In this document: positions 10,366 to 21,589 of the stretch, one piece after another | Numbering within the stretch: position 1 is the first letter of the stretch | How the letters are laid out: each line of letters begins with the position of its first letter | NCBI GenBank assembly: GCA_027487945.1 | Contig: JAIYCQ010000031.1 | Location: forward strand, 1-64,000 | Length of the DNA: 64,000 nt | From: Caulobacteraceae bacterium | GTDB lineage: Bacteria > Pseudomonadota > Alphaproteobacteria > Caulobacterales > Caulobacteraceae | Reading direction: 5' to 3' | Notes under the pieces: generated by a model | The model's database searches: none | What the model saw: only the letters and a program-made list of their open reading frames with translations | What the model was told of the DNA's origin: nothing | Translations under genes and position numbers: made by a program

Positions 10366-10842
10366 ATGGTTCTCGCGCGATCGCACCTTGATCTGCACAA
10401 CATCCGCAGCAGCATCGACCGGACCAAGAAGATGTCGGACGGGGTCATCAAGATCGGCCCGTTCGGGCTCGGTCTGGACGCCCTCCTCGGTTTCGTGCCG
10501 CCGCTCGGCTCGGCCTACAGCGCCGGGGCCGGACTTGTGCTGGTGTTCGACGGGGTGCGAGCCCGGGCCGCGCCGATGGTGCTGGCCGAGATGACCCTTA
10601 TCCTCGCCATCGACACCCTGACCCCGTACATCCCCAAGGCGGGCGGCGTGCTCGACGCCCTGTTCACGGGCCACAAATGGGCGGCCGACCTGCTGCTGCG
10701 CCACATGGACGAGACCATCTATTTCGAGGGCAGCCGCGAACAGGCCCAGGCCTCGTCAGAGTATCGCGACCTGATGGCCCGGGTCCGCGCCGGCAAGGAG
10801 AAGCGCCGTGTGGTGTTTCTCGGCAAGAGCCAGAAGGCCTAG
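10366..10842 (+). CDS. DUF4112 domain-containing protein
   Basis: 'IGPFGLGLDALLGFVPPLGSAYSAGAGLVLVFDGVRARAAPMVLAEM'; paralogous to next CDS. Confidence 0.85.
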   Translation: MVLARSHLDLHNIRSSIDRTKKMSDGVIKIGPFGLGLDALLGFVPPLGSAYSAGAGLVLVFDGVRARAAPMVLAEMTLILAIDTLTPYIPKAGGVLDALFTGHKWAADLLLRHMDETIYFEGSREQAQASSEYRDLMARVRAGKEKRRVVFLGKSQKA

Positions 10843-10887
10843 ATTCACTCTGGTCTAACCGCCGTCGCGCGATCTAGGCTCAGGCCG

Positions 10888-11514
10888 ATGAGCAAGGAAC
10901 GCGCCCATAGCGCCTATCGATCGGCGGAGACGCTGAAGAAGCTCTCCGACCGCGTCATCGGTTTCGGCCCCTTCGGGGTCGGGCTGGACGGTCTGCTGAC
11001 CTGGATCCCCGGCGCGGGCCTGATCTACAGCGCGGGGGCGTCGATGTTCCTGCTGTGGAGCGCGGTGCGCAGCGGCGCCTCGTTTACGACCCTCGCCAAG
11101 ATGGCCGGCTTTCTGGGCGTCGACATGATCCTGTCCGACCTGCCGATCCCCGGCGCGTCCGAGGTCGTCGACATGCTCTGGCAGGGCCACCTGCTGGCCG
11201 CCGCGTCGCTGCAGAAGGATATCGAGGCCCGCCACGGCGTGCCCGAGGGCATGGACTCGGTGCTGCACCGGCCCCGCCGACGTCGGACAGGGCTGGGGCT
11301 TCTGGCGACGATCATCTTCGGCGGCCTGATCTACGCGGCCTGGATCTCCGACTTCCGCGACCTGTTCAAACACGGCATGGGCTACGCCATCGTCAACGCC
11401 AGCCTGCCGGTCGGCGGCTATGTGGTCGCGCTGTGGCATGTCCTCGCGGTGGGCCTTGTCCTGATCTTCCTGGTCAGCTTGCTGCGCGCGCGGCTGCAGA
11501 AGCGGTCGACCTAG
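10888..11514 (+). CDS. DUF4112 domain-containing protein
   Basis: 'FGPFGVGLDGLLTWIPGAGLIYSAGASMFLLWSAVRSGASFTTLAKMAGFLGVDMILSDLPIPGASEVVDMLWQ' plus C-terminal TM segments. Confidence 0.88.
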   Translation: MSKERAHSAYRSAETLKKLSDRVIGFGPFGVGLDGLLTWIPGAGLIYSAGASMFLLWSAVRSGASFTTLAKMAGFLGVDMILSDLPIPGASEVVDMLWQGHLLAAASLQKDIEARHGVPEGMDSVLHRPRRRRTGLGLLATIIFGGLIYAAWISDFRDLFKHGMGYAIVNASLPVGGYVVALWHVLAVGLVLIFLVSLLRARLQKRST

Positions 11515-11527
11515 TCTCCGGCAGCGC

Positions 11528-11694
11528 GTCAGTCCCAAGGGCGTGCGGGCGGGGGTGCTGCCCCCCGGTTCTTCGGCCGCCAGGCCACCGGCTGTGCGAT
11601 CGGCTACGCCGCCCTGTTCTTCATCAGCGACGGGAGCGTCTGTGTGACGGGTCAGACGCTGGCCGTGGACAGCGGGCTGCCGGTGATCAGCTAG
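11528..11694 (+). pseudogene. Remnant of a short-chain dehydrogenase/reductase (C-terminal fragments)
   Basis: Frame 2 'VSPKGVRAGVLPPGSSA' (cf. SDR 'GVRVNxVxPGxxxT'), then frame 1 'GCAIGYAALFFISDGSVCVTGQTLAVDSGLPVIS*' (cf. 'EIAxAxLFLASDxASFVTGQxLxVDGG'). Internal deletion and frame change. Confidence 0.6.
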
Positions 11695-12485
11695 ATCGAG
11701 CAGAGGTCAAGGCAGGGCAGGGCGGTCAGCTGGTCACGCAGCCGGGTAAGCCGTTCCCGGGCGATCGCCGATCCCGACGGCATCGTCGAGGTGATCGCAT
11801 CGATCACCTTGCGACGGCCCTCCGGCGACAGACCCTGAGCGAGGCTGGCGTTGTCATCCAGGAGGGTGTCGAGCAGCAGCAGCCGGTTGGCCTCGCGGAT
11901 GCCGGGATCGCCCTGGGTGATGATGATCCCGATGTAGACCATGGATATGCCGTCCCGCATTCGTCTGAGGCCCTCGAGACGGACCTGCGTCCGCTGGGCC
12001 TCCGGCAGTGCGACCCAGAAGTCGGCGGCCGGCTTGACGAGGCGAGCCATGCAGACGGCGGAGAAGCGCAGGGCAAGCGCCATCTCGTCCTGATGTTTCG
12101 CCAGGTTCTTGGTGGTCCGTTCCAGAACAAGGGCTGCTGCCTCTTCCGGGGGCGTGTTCTTGAACTCGTCCCTCCGCGATCCGATGAAGGCGAGGGCTAC
12201 GTTGTACCGGTTCGAGACGTCACAACTCGCCAGCCCATCGCCCAAAGTCGCGACCGTCACCGGCCCGAGGCCGCGCGGGTCGAGCGCGACCCGCAACAGC
12301 GTCGCGTCCTCCGCGTTCGAAAGGAGCGGGGGAGGGGCGCCGAGCCCGGCCGCCTCGATACGGGCCGTCAGTCTGACCTGCGCCGCGGTCATCGCTTCCG
12401 GGGAAGTTGCGGCGGGCTCACGCGCAGCGGCGGAGCTTGCCGTGAGGCAGGCTGCCAGCGAGAAAAGGATCAGGGCGCGCGTCAT
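11691..12485 (-). CDS. Hypothetical secreted protein
   Basis: Start at MTRALILFSLAACLTASSAAA (signal peptide); 264 aa. Confidence 0.75.
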   Translation of the reverse strand: MTRALILFSLAACLTASSAAAREPAATSPEAMTAAQVRLTARIEAAGLGAPPPLLSNAEDATLLRVALDPRGLGPVTVATLGDGLASCDVSNRYNVALAFIGSRRDEFKNTPPEEAAALVLERTTKNLAKHQDEMALALRFSAVCMARLVKPAADFWVALPEAQRTQVRLEGLRRMRDGISMVYIGIIITQGDPGIREANRLLLLDTLLDDNASLAQGLSPEGRRKVIDAITSTMPSGSAIARERLTRLRDQLTALPCLDLCSI

Positions 12486-12553
12486 CGCCCTCTCGCGTCC
12501 GAACATAATGGGAACATTACCTGCTCCGGGCCAGGATGCAAGCAAGGCCTGTA

Positions 12554-14704
<2,151 letters not shown>

Positions 14705-14707
14705 GGC

Positions 14708-16159
14708 TCAGGCCTCCTCGAACGCGGCGGCGAAACGGATGGGCGGCAGGGGCGGGCAGGTCGAGTCCGGTCCGGGCAGACGCGGATCGGGACCGTCGAC
14801 CGCAAAGGCGGCTGGGTCGACGACGGCGACCTCCGGAGCCTTGTCCTGGGCGTTCGGGAACACCGTGACCCCGAGAATCTTGCGTGACTTGTCGGCATAG
14901 GCGGCGGCCTGGGCGTCCCGGGTGGCGCTCACCGCAGTGGCGACCAGGCCGGCTTCGAGCGCCTTGACGATACCGCCGGCCGACTCGATGGCCTGGAAGC
15001 CGGTCCAGGCGGCGCGGGCGATCTGATCGGTGAGGGTGTCCAGGTACCAGGCCCCGCCGGCCGGATCGGCGACACGACCGAGGTGGCTCTCTTCCATCAG
15101 CACCAGCTGGGTGTTGCGGGCCTGACGACGGCCGAAGGCGGTGGGCAGGCCGATGGCGTCGGTGAAGGCGCCCAGCACGATGGCGTCGGCGCCGCCCAGG
15201 GCGCCGGCGACCCCGGCGCTGGTCAGCCGCAGCAGGTTGGTCCAGGCGTCCGCCCGGGTCAGCATGCGCTGGGAGGAGCGCGCCTCGACCACCGCCGGGA
15301 CGTCGACGCCGCAGGCCTGGGTGATCCGCGACCACAGGGCGCGAGCCGCGCGCACCTTGGCGATGCCGGTGAAATACTCGCCGTCGAGGCTGACGCCCAG
15401 GGTGATGCGGCGGAAGGCCTCGTCCATCGGCAAGCCGGCGCGAACCAGCGCCCTGGCGTAGGCGACGGCCGAGGCGGCCATCAGGGCCAGCTCCTCGGTG
15501 TTCGATCCGCCGGCTTCATGCGCGGCGCGGCCGCTGGCCAGGAACAGCGAGGCCTTGGCGTAGGTCGCCGAGAGACGCGCGCCGACCGTGGCGGCCGAGA
15601 CGATGTGGCTCTCGATCGGGCCGGGGCTGGCGCCGGTCGCGGCGAAGGTCGTCAGCGGGTCCATGTGGAAGGCGAGGGGTGCGTTGGGCGCGGCCTTGGC
15701 CAGGGTCCCCAGCCAGTCTGCCGCCTTCGGTCCGAGATAACCGGCGTCCAGCGCCACCGGGGCGAGGTCCAGCAGCACGCCGTCGAGCGCTTGACCGAGG
15801 TCGGCGGCCGAGCCGACCGCGACGCCGGTCAGGCCGGCGGGGTCGATCGCCAGCAGCAGTGAGGCGGCGCCGCCCTCAAGGTCCTTCAGGGCCTCGGCGC
15901 CGGTCTGTTTGCGGTCGGGATGGGCGAGCCGCATGCGCAGGTCCCAGGGCCGGTCGGCGTCGCGGGCGCGCAGGTCGCGCACCACGTCCGGCGCGCTCTC
16001 GGCTGTATAGAGCGGCTCGATGGCGAGACCGTCCGGGGTCTTGCGCACGAGGGCGTCCTCGAAGGTCTCACCCTTCAGGGTCTTCTCGACGAGGCGCAGC
16101 CAGTCCTCACGGGCGGGTGGCGCGAAGTCGTCGGCCAGCGGCAGAATCGTCCCGGACAA
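14708..16159 (-). CDS. mutA: Methylmalonyl-CoA mutase, small subunit (MutA-like)
   Basis: 'DDFAPPAREDWLRLVEKTLKGETFEDALVRKTPDGLAIEPLYT', 'RNTQLVLMEESHLGRVADPAGGAWYLDTLTD'. Likely TTG start at 16159; directly upstream of scpA. Confidence 0.9.
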   Translation of the reverse strand: MSGTILPLADDFAPPAREDWLRLVEKTLKGETFEDALVRKTPDGLAIEPLYTAESAPDVVRDLRARDADRPWDLRMRLAHPDRKQTGAEALKDLEGGAASLLLAIDPAGLTGVAVGSAADLGQALDGVLLDLAPVALDAGYLGPKAADWLGTLAKAAPNAPLAFHMDPLTTFAATGASPGPIESHIVSAATVGARLSATYAKASLFLASGRAAHEAGGSNTEELALMAASAVAYARALVRAGLPMDEAFRRITLGVSLDGEYFTGIAKVRAARALWSRITQACGVDVPAVVEARSSQRMLTRADAWTNLLRLTSAGVAGALGGADAIVLGAFTDAIGLPTAFGRRQARNTQLVLMEESHLGRVADPAGGAWYLDTLTDQIARAAWTGFQAIESAGGIVKALEAGLVATAVSATRDAQAAAYADKSRKILGVTVFPNAQDKAPEVAVVDPAAFAVDGPDPRLPGPDSTCPPLPPIRFAAAFEEA

Positions 16160-16337
16160 GCGTGGCGTCTCCCAAGTGCGATGCAGCAATCGCTGCGGGT
16201 GATGCGCCCCTGCCGTTAGGTGCGTCAAGCGTCGGCGCCGGGATTTGCCTTCCGCCGGGGGAGGCCATTTAGCGCTTGCGATCATCAAACGGCCGTTTTA
16301 CTTACAGCGTATATTCATAGACGGAGCGCTTCCCGCC

Positions 16338-17342
16338 ATGGCCCTGCCGCCGATCCTTCGTGACCGCCTTCGCCTGCCGGTCATCGCCTCGCCGCTGTTC
16401 ATCATCTCCGGTCCCGACCTGGTCATCGCCCAGTGCAAGGCCGGCATCGTCGGTTCCTTCCCCTCGCTGAACGCCCGGCCGATCAGTCAGCTCGACGAAT
16501 GGCTGGCCCGCATCACCGAGGAGCTGGCCGCCTGGGACCGCGCCAACCCGGATACGCCCTCGGCCCCGTTCGCGGTGAACCAGATCGTCCACAGGACCAA
16601 CAACCGGCTCGAGGAAGACCTGGCCCTCTGCGAGAAGTACAAGGCCCCGATCGTCATCACCTCGCTGGGCGCCCGTGAGGAGCTGAACCAGGCCGTTCAC
16701 GGCTGGGGCGGCATCACCCTGCACGACGTCATCAACGACAACCACGCCCACAAGGCGATCGAGAAGGGCGCCGATGGCCTGATTCCGGTTGCGGCCGGAG
16801 CCGGCGGGCATGCCGGGGCGCTGTCGCCGTTCGCGCTGATCCAGGAGATCCGCCAGTGGTTCGACGGCCCGGTGGCGCTGTCGGGCTCCATCGCCAGCGG
16901 CAAGGCCATCCTCGCGGCCCAGGCCATGGGCGCAGACCTGGCCTATATCGGCTCCGCGTTCATCGCCACGAAGGAAGCCAACGCCGTCCAGGGCTACAAG
17001 GACATGATCGTCGAGAGTTCGGGCGAGGATATCGTCTATTCGAACCTGTTCACCGGCGTGCACGGCAACTACCTGCGTCCGTCCATCATCCGGGCGGGCA
17101 TGGACCCGGACAACCTGCCGGTCAGCGACCCCTCGAAGATGAACTTCGGCTCGGGCGGCAACCAGGAAGCCAAGGCGTGGAAGGACATCTGGGGCTGCGG
17201 CCAGGGCATCGGCGCGATCGACGCCGTCCTGAGCGCCGGCGACCTGGTCGCCAAGTTCGCCAGTGAGTACGAGGCCGCCAAGGCGGAGCTCGCCGGCAAG
17301 ACCGCCCTGACCTCGGGCGCGAAGCTGGCCTTCGCGGGCTAG
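16338..17342 (+). CDS. NAD(P)H-dependent flavin oxidoreductase / nitronate monooxygenase family
   Basis: 'LRLPVIASPLFIISGPDLVIAQCKAGIVGSFPSLNARP', 'GADGLIPVAAGAGGHAG', 'ALSGSIASGKAILAAQAMGADLAYIGSAFIAT'. Confidence 0.93.
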   Translation: MALPPILRDRLRLPVIASPLFIISGPDLVIAQCKAGIVGSFPSLNARPISQLDEWLARITEELAAWDRANPDTPSAPFAVNQIVHRTNNRLEEDLALCEKYKAPIVITSLGAREELNQAVHGWGGITLHDVINDNHAHKAIEKGADGLIPVAAGAGGHAGALSPFALIQEIRQWFDGPVALSGSIASGKAILAAQAMGADLAYIGSAFIATKEANAVQGYKDMIVESSGEDIVYSNLFTGVHGNYLRPSIIRAGMDPDNLPVSDPSKMNFGSGGNQEAKAWKDIWGCGQGIGAIDAVLSAGDLVAKFASEYEAAKAELAGKTALTSGAKLAFAG

Positions 17343-17369
17343 CCAGCGACACTAACGCACGGGCTTTCG

Positions 17370-17415
17370 CCGCCGGAGTTGAGCCTTTCCAGAGGCTTGG
17401 CTCCGGCGGTTTCGA
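17370..17415 (+). terminator. Putative intrinsic terminator
   Basis: CCGCCGGAG(17370-17378)/CTCCGGCGG(17401-17409) followed by TTTC. Confidence 0.55.
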
Positions 17416-17478
17416 TTCGATCCCCCTGCGTCGCAAGGCGGCCATCCTTGGCGTGACGCACGACAGGGAGATCGACGC

Positions 17479-18987
17479 ATGTCCGACGACGCCACACCCC
17501 GCCTCGGGCTGCCCTATCTGGCGGCCGGTCAGGCGCAGAAGCACGTGACCCTCAACGAGGCTCTGAGCCGGCTCGACGGTCTGGTCCAGACGGTGGTCGC
17601 CAGCCGCGTCGTCGCCGCCCAACCGGTCGACCCGGTCGAGGGCGCGCTCTACATCCTGCCTGATGGCGCCACCGGCGAGGCTTGGGGCGGCGAGGCCGTC
17701 GGTACGCTGATGCGCTTCGAGGCCGGCGGCTGGCGCCCCCTCGCGGTGGTTGACGGCTGCCTGGCCTGGCTGCTGGACGAAGGGCTCCTGCTGGTCCGGG
17801 TGGAGGCGGGCTGGATACCCGCCACGCCTGACGTCGATCTGCAGAACGTGCCGTTTCTCGGCCTCGGTACGACGGCCGATGCGGCCAACCCGTTGGCTGT
17901 CCGGGTGAACGGCGCCCTGCTCACCGCGCGGCCGGTGGTCGACGGCGGCGACGGGGATCTGCGGCTGACGATGAACAAGGAAGCGGCCGGCGATACAGCC
18001 ACCCTGCTGTTCCAGGCGGGCTTTTCCGGCCGCGCCGAGGTCGGCCTGGCAGGCGACGAGGACTTCAGCATCAAGGTCTCGCCCGACGGCGCGGACTGGA
18101 CCCGGGCGCTCGCCATCGACCGTTCGACCGGCCAGGCGACCTTCGCCCGCGCGCCGACGCGGCCGCAGGAGGTCGCCGTCTTCACCGGCGACGGCGTCTA
18201 CGCCGTTCCCGACTGGGCGCGACGCCTCGTCCTCGTCGCGATCGGCGGGGGCGGGGGCGGCGGCGCGGGGGCCACCGGAACCAGCAGCGTCAACCGATCC
18301 GGCGGCGCCGGCGGCGGCGGCGGCGGGATTATCCGGGAGGTCATCGACGTCGATGAACTCGCCAGCGGCTCCCTGACCGTGGTGGTCGGGGCCGGCGGCG
18401 CAGCCGGAGCGAGCGTCACCGGCGTCAACGCTGGCGGCGCCGGCGGGGCAGGGACCGACAGCAGCGTGGCCTGCGAGGCGGTGGTCCTGGTCGTCGCGGG
18501 GGGCGGCTCCGGCGGGGCCGGCGGCACAACCAGCAACAGTAACGGCGGCGCCGGCGGCTTCGGCGCCACGCCGGGCAATGCGGGCGGCAATGGCGGCACG
18601 TCCAGCAACGCCCTGGCCGGCGGGGAGCAGACCTGCGGCCTGGGGCCGGGCGGCGGGGGCGGCGCCGGCGGGCTGAACACTGCCTCCGCCACCACATCGG
18701 GACGCGAAGGGGGCCACGGCGCCCTGGCCGGACGCCGGGCGGCCCGTGGCGCAGGCGGGACCGCCGGCGGGGCCGGATCGGCCGGGGCGCCGAAGGCGTG
18801 GCAGCGCGGATGCGGGGCCGGGGGAGGCGGGGGCGGCGGCATTGCCTCGACAAACGGCGGCGCGGGCGGCGCGGGAGGCGCGCCCGGCGGCGGGGGCGGC
18901 GGCGGCGGCGCCAGTCGGGACAGCCTCACCTCGGGCGCGGGCGGCACCGGCGCGCGCGGCGAGGTCTGGATCATCGCGGTCGGCTGA
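17479..18987 (+). CDS. DUF2793 domain protein with C-terminal glycine-rich (phage tail adhesin-type) domain
   Basis: N-terminal 'TPRLGLPYLAAGQAQKHVTLNEALSRLDGLVQ' and 'EGALYILPDGATGEAWGG' typical of DUF2793; C-terminal ~250 aa of GGX/poly-Gly repeats starting 'RRLVLVAIGGGGGGG'. Confidence 0.85.
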   Translation: MSDDATPRLGLPYLAAGQAQKHVTLNEALSRLDGLVQTVVASRVVAAQPVDPVEGALYILPDGATGEAWGGEAVGTLMRFEAGGWRPLAVVDGCLAWLLDEGLLLVRVEAGWIPATPDVDLQNVPFLGLGTTADAANPLAVRVNGALLTARPVVDGGDGDLRLTMNKEAAGDTATLLFQAGFSGRAEVGLAGDEDFSIKVSPDGADWTRALAIDRSTGQATFARAPTRPQEVAVFTGDGVYAVPDWARRLVLVAIGGGGGGGAGATGTSSVNRSGGAGGGGGGIIREVIDVDELASGSLTVVVGAGGAAGASVTGVNAGGAGGAGTDSSVACEAVVLVVAGGGSGGAGGTTSNSNGGAGGFGATPGNAGGNGGTSSNALAGGEQTCGLGPGGGGGAGGLNTASATTSGREGGHGALAGRRAARGAGGTAGGAGSAGAPKAWQRGCGAGGGGGGGIASTNGGAGGAGGAPGGGGGGGGASRDSLTSGAGGTGARGEVWIIAVG

Positions 18988-19142
18988 AGGACGGGCGACA
19001 AACATGGACATCATCACGAACACCGCCGGCCTGGCCGGACGCGCGCCGGCCTGGAGGTTCGGCGACCGGGCGCCCCGCCGCGAGGAGTGACTTGGCGCGC
19101 GGCGCAGCCGCACTAGCTTGCTCCCGGATAATGGAGAGACCC

Positions 19143-19544
19143 ATGACCCGCTGGATCGCCGCCTACATCGCCGCCGGCCTCGTGTTCGCGGGCCTCGACG
19201 CCCTGTGGCTGGCGGTGCTCGCGGTGGAGATGTACCAGGCCTCGTTCGGCGACATGCTGCTCGAGACGCCCAACATGACCGCCGCGGTGATCTTCTACGG
19301 CCTTTATCTGCTGGGCATCGTGTTCTTCGTCGTGAAGCCGGGTCTGACGTCCGGATCCTGGAAGACGGTGCTGGTCCACGGCCTGCTGTTCGGCCTGATC
19401 GCCTACGCCACCTACGACCTGACCAACCTGGCCACCCTGAAGGGCTTCCCGGCCAATGTGGTGTTGCCGGACCTCGCCTGGGGCATGTTCGTGACGACCG
19501 TCGCGGGCTTTGCCGGCTGGGTGGCCGGCCGACGCTTCAGCTGA
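19143..19544 (+). CDS. DUF2177 family integral membrane protein
   Basis: 'MTRWIAAYIAAGLVFAGLDALWLAVLAVEMYQ...FYGLYLLGIVFFVVKPGL...HGLLFGLIAYATYDLTNLATLKGFPANVVLPDLAWGM'. Confidence 0.92.
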   Translation: MTRWIAAYIAAGLVFAGLDALWLAVLAVEMYQASFGDMLLETPNMTAAVIFYGLYLLGIVFFVVKPGLTSGSWKTVLVHGLLFGLIAYATYDLTNLATLKGFPANVVLPDLAWGMFVTTVAGFAGWVAGRRFS

Positions 19545-19705
19545 ACAGGTCGGGCCGCCCGGCCGTAGTCGTCGACCTGGCGCTCGCAGGTCTCGCCGTC
19601 CGGGCCCGTCAGCCCGACCAGATGCAGGTCCATCCAGCCCGAATGGAGCGTGCGGTCGGGCATGTCCGCCGGTGGCGCCCCGCCACGCTTGCGAAGCCTT
19701 GTCAT
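19545..19705 (-). pseudogene. Possible N-terminal remnant of a NUDIX (ADP-ribose pyrophosphatase-like) protein
   Basis: Minus-strand 'RTLHSGWMDLHLVGLTGPDGETCERQVDDYGRAARPVQ' resembles the region preceding the NUDIX box in ADP-ribose pyrophosphatases ('W..L......DG....REV.DHG.AVAVLPYD'); the rest of the domain is absent. Confidence 0.35.
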
Positions 19706-19772
19706 GCCGGACTCGAGGGTCCGATTCGAGGGCTGCCCCAAGTCGCCGGCGGCGGGCGGGCCCTGAAACGCA

Positions 19773-19803
19773 ACAGCCCCGGGCGCGGTGCGCTCGGGGC
19801 TGT
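19773..19803 (-). terminator. Putative intrinsic terminator of tRNA-Thr
   Basis: ACAGCCCCG(19773-19781)/CGGGGCTGT(19795-19803), followed on the minus strand by TTGCGTTT. Confidence 0.65.
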
Positions 19804-19818
19804 GTCGTGGTTCGAAGG

Positions 19819-19893
<75 letters not shown>

Positions 19894-19987
19894 GAAAGGC
19901 GAGGCGCGCCTGATAGCGAAAGTCGGGGGACGGGGGAAGCCCTAATCCTCTTGACGGGCGACTTGTCGTCATCGCACCACGGGGATC

Positions 19988-20122
19988 ATGGTCAGCCAGC
20001 CGCCCAAACCCCTGTCCGACAAGGCCCTGCGCGAGCAGAAGCTGGCGCAGGCGCTTCGGCTCAATCTCCGCCGCCGCAAGGCCGCGCCGCGCGAGGCGAC
20101 GCCCGGAGACGACAAGGGCTGA
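19988..20122 (+). CDS. Small basic hypothetical protein (44 aa), absent from supplied ORF track
   Basis: ATG 19988: MVSQPPKPLSDKALREQKLAQALRLNLRRRKAAPREATPGDDKG*; lies directly upstream of murA. Confidence 0.65.
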   Translation: MVSQPPKPLSDKALREQKLAQALRLNLRRRKAAPREATPGDDKG

Positions 20123-20288
20123 CGCCGCTGCGGGGATTCTCCTCCGAAAATCCCTTTGCCCGCGGCCCGGGCGAAGGCCATCAACGCGAACGTGACTCTT
20201 GCGCCGGGGCTTGCGCCGGATAGAAGGCGCGCCTCACATACTGTTCTGTCGCCGGTGGAGGATCCCGCCGGCGTATCGAGGGGCCTGA

Positions 20289-21587
20289 ATGGACCGCATC
20301 GCCATCGTCGGCGGCGCGCGGCTGAACGGAGAAATCCAGATCAGCGGCGCCAAGAACTCCGCCATCAAGCTGATGGTCGCCTCGCTCCTCACGGACGAGC
20401 CCCTGCGCCTGACCAACATGCCGCGTCTGGCCGACACCCGGTTCCTGGGTCACCTGCTGACCCGGCTGGGGACCATGGTCGACGAGCGCGAGGGCGAGGG
20501 CGGGTCGGAGACCGTCCTGCATACGCCCGAGATCGTCAGTTCCTTCGCGCCCTATGACCTGGTCCGGCAGATGCGGGCCAGCTTCAACGTGCTGGGCCCT
20601 CTGATCGCCCGCACCGGCCACGCCAAGGTCTCGCTGCCCGGCGGCTGCGCCATCGGCGGCCGGCCCGTCGACCTGCACCTGCAGGCGCTGGAAGCCCTGG
20701 GCGCGAAGATCGAGCTGCACGAGGGCTACGTCTACGCCACGGCGCCCGGCGGGCTGAAGGGCGCGGAGATCGAGTTCCCGTTCGTGTCGGTCGGTGCGAC
20801 CGAGCACGCCATGCTGGCCGCGGTGCTGGCCAAGGGCGTCACGGTGCTGAAGACCGCCGCCTGCGAGCCCGAGATCGTCGATCTGGCCGAATGCCTCAAC
20901 AAGATGGGCGCGCAGGTCGAAGGCGCCGGCACGCCGACCATCACCATCACCGGCGTCGAGAAGCTGCACGGCACCACCCATGCGGTGATCACCGACCGGA
21001 TCGAGGCCGGCACCTATGCGGTGGCGGCCGCCATGGCCGGCGGCGAGGTTCGCCTGACCAACACCCGCGCCGACCTGATCGAGGCCCTGCTGGTCAAGAT
21101 CGAGGAAGCCGGCGCCGGCGTGGAGCGCACCAACGACGGCGTCATCATCCGCCGCAACGGCGCGCGGCTGAAGGCGGTGGACATCGAGACCGGCGTCTAT
21201 CCGGGTTTCCCCACCGACCTCCAGGCGCAGTTCATGGCCCTGATGACCCTGGCCGAGGGTGAGAGCGTCATTCGCGAGACCATCTTCGAGAACCGCTTCA
21301 TGCATGCGCCGGAACTGGCGCGGCTGGGCGCCGACATCACCGTCTCGGGTACGGAAGCCAGGGTGCGCGGCGTCGAGAAGCTGGAAGGGGCCCAGGTCAT
21401 GGCCACCGATCTGCGCGCCTCGGTCGGGCTGGTCATCGCCGGCCTGGTCGCCAGCGGCGAGACCGTGGTCGGCCGGGTCTATCACCTGGATCGCGGCTTC
21501 GAGCGGCTGGAGGCCAAGCTCGGCGCATGCGGGGCCAATGTCCGCCGCATCAAGGGCGACGCCTCGGTGCCGGAGATGGACGGCTGA
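20289..21587 (+). CDS. murA: UDP-N-acetylglucosamine 1-carboxyvinyltransferase
   Basis: '[50 protein letters not shown]', '[23 protein letters not shown]', '[25 protein letters not shown]'. Confidence 0.97.
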   Translation: MDRIAIVGGARLNGEIQISGAKNSAIKLMVASLLTDEPLRLTNMPRLADTRFLGHLLTRLGTMVDEREGEGGSETVLHTPEIVSSFAPYDLVRQMRASFNVLGPLIARTGHAKVSLPGGCAIGGRPVDLHLQALEALGAKIELHEGYVYATAPGGLKGAEIEFPFVSVGATEHAMLAAVLAKGVTVLKTAACEPEIVDLAECLNKMGAQVEGAGTPTITITGVEKLHGTTHAVITDRIEAGTYAVAAAMAGGEVRLTNTRADLIEALLVKIEEAGAGVERTNDGVIIRRNGARLKAVDIETGVYPGFPTDLQAQFMALMTLAEGESVIRETIFENRFMHAPELARLGADITVSGTEARVRGVEKLEGAQVMATDLRASVGLVIAGLVASGETVVGRVYHLDRGFERLEAKLGACGANVRRIKGDASVPEMDG

Positions 21588-21589
21588 CC

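Noticed and set aside
18240-18960. GGC/GGG repeats as a possible CRISPR or DNA tandem repeat
   Set aside because: No regular repeat-spacer structure; the pattern is codon-level glycine repetition in one reading frame.
17122-19113. 663-aa minus-strand ORF, and the 267-aa proline-rich minus-strand ORF 18198-19001
   Set aside because: Complement of glycine-rich codons (GGC/GCC) gives Pro/Ala-rich open frames; the plus-strand DUF2793/glycine-rich protein explains the sequence.
17479-19544. Prophage or complete gene transfer agent cluster
   Set aside because: No capsid, terminase, portal or tail-tube genes found around the DUF2793 gene.
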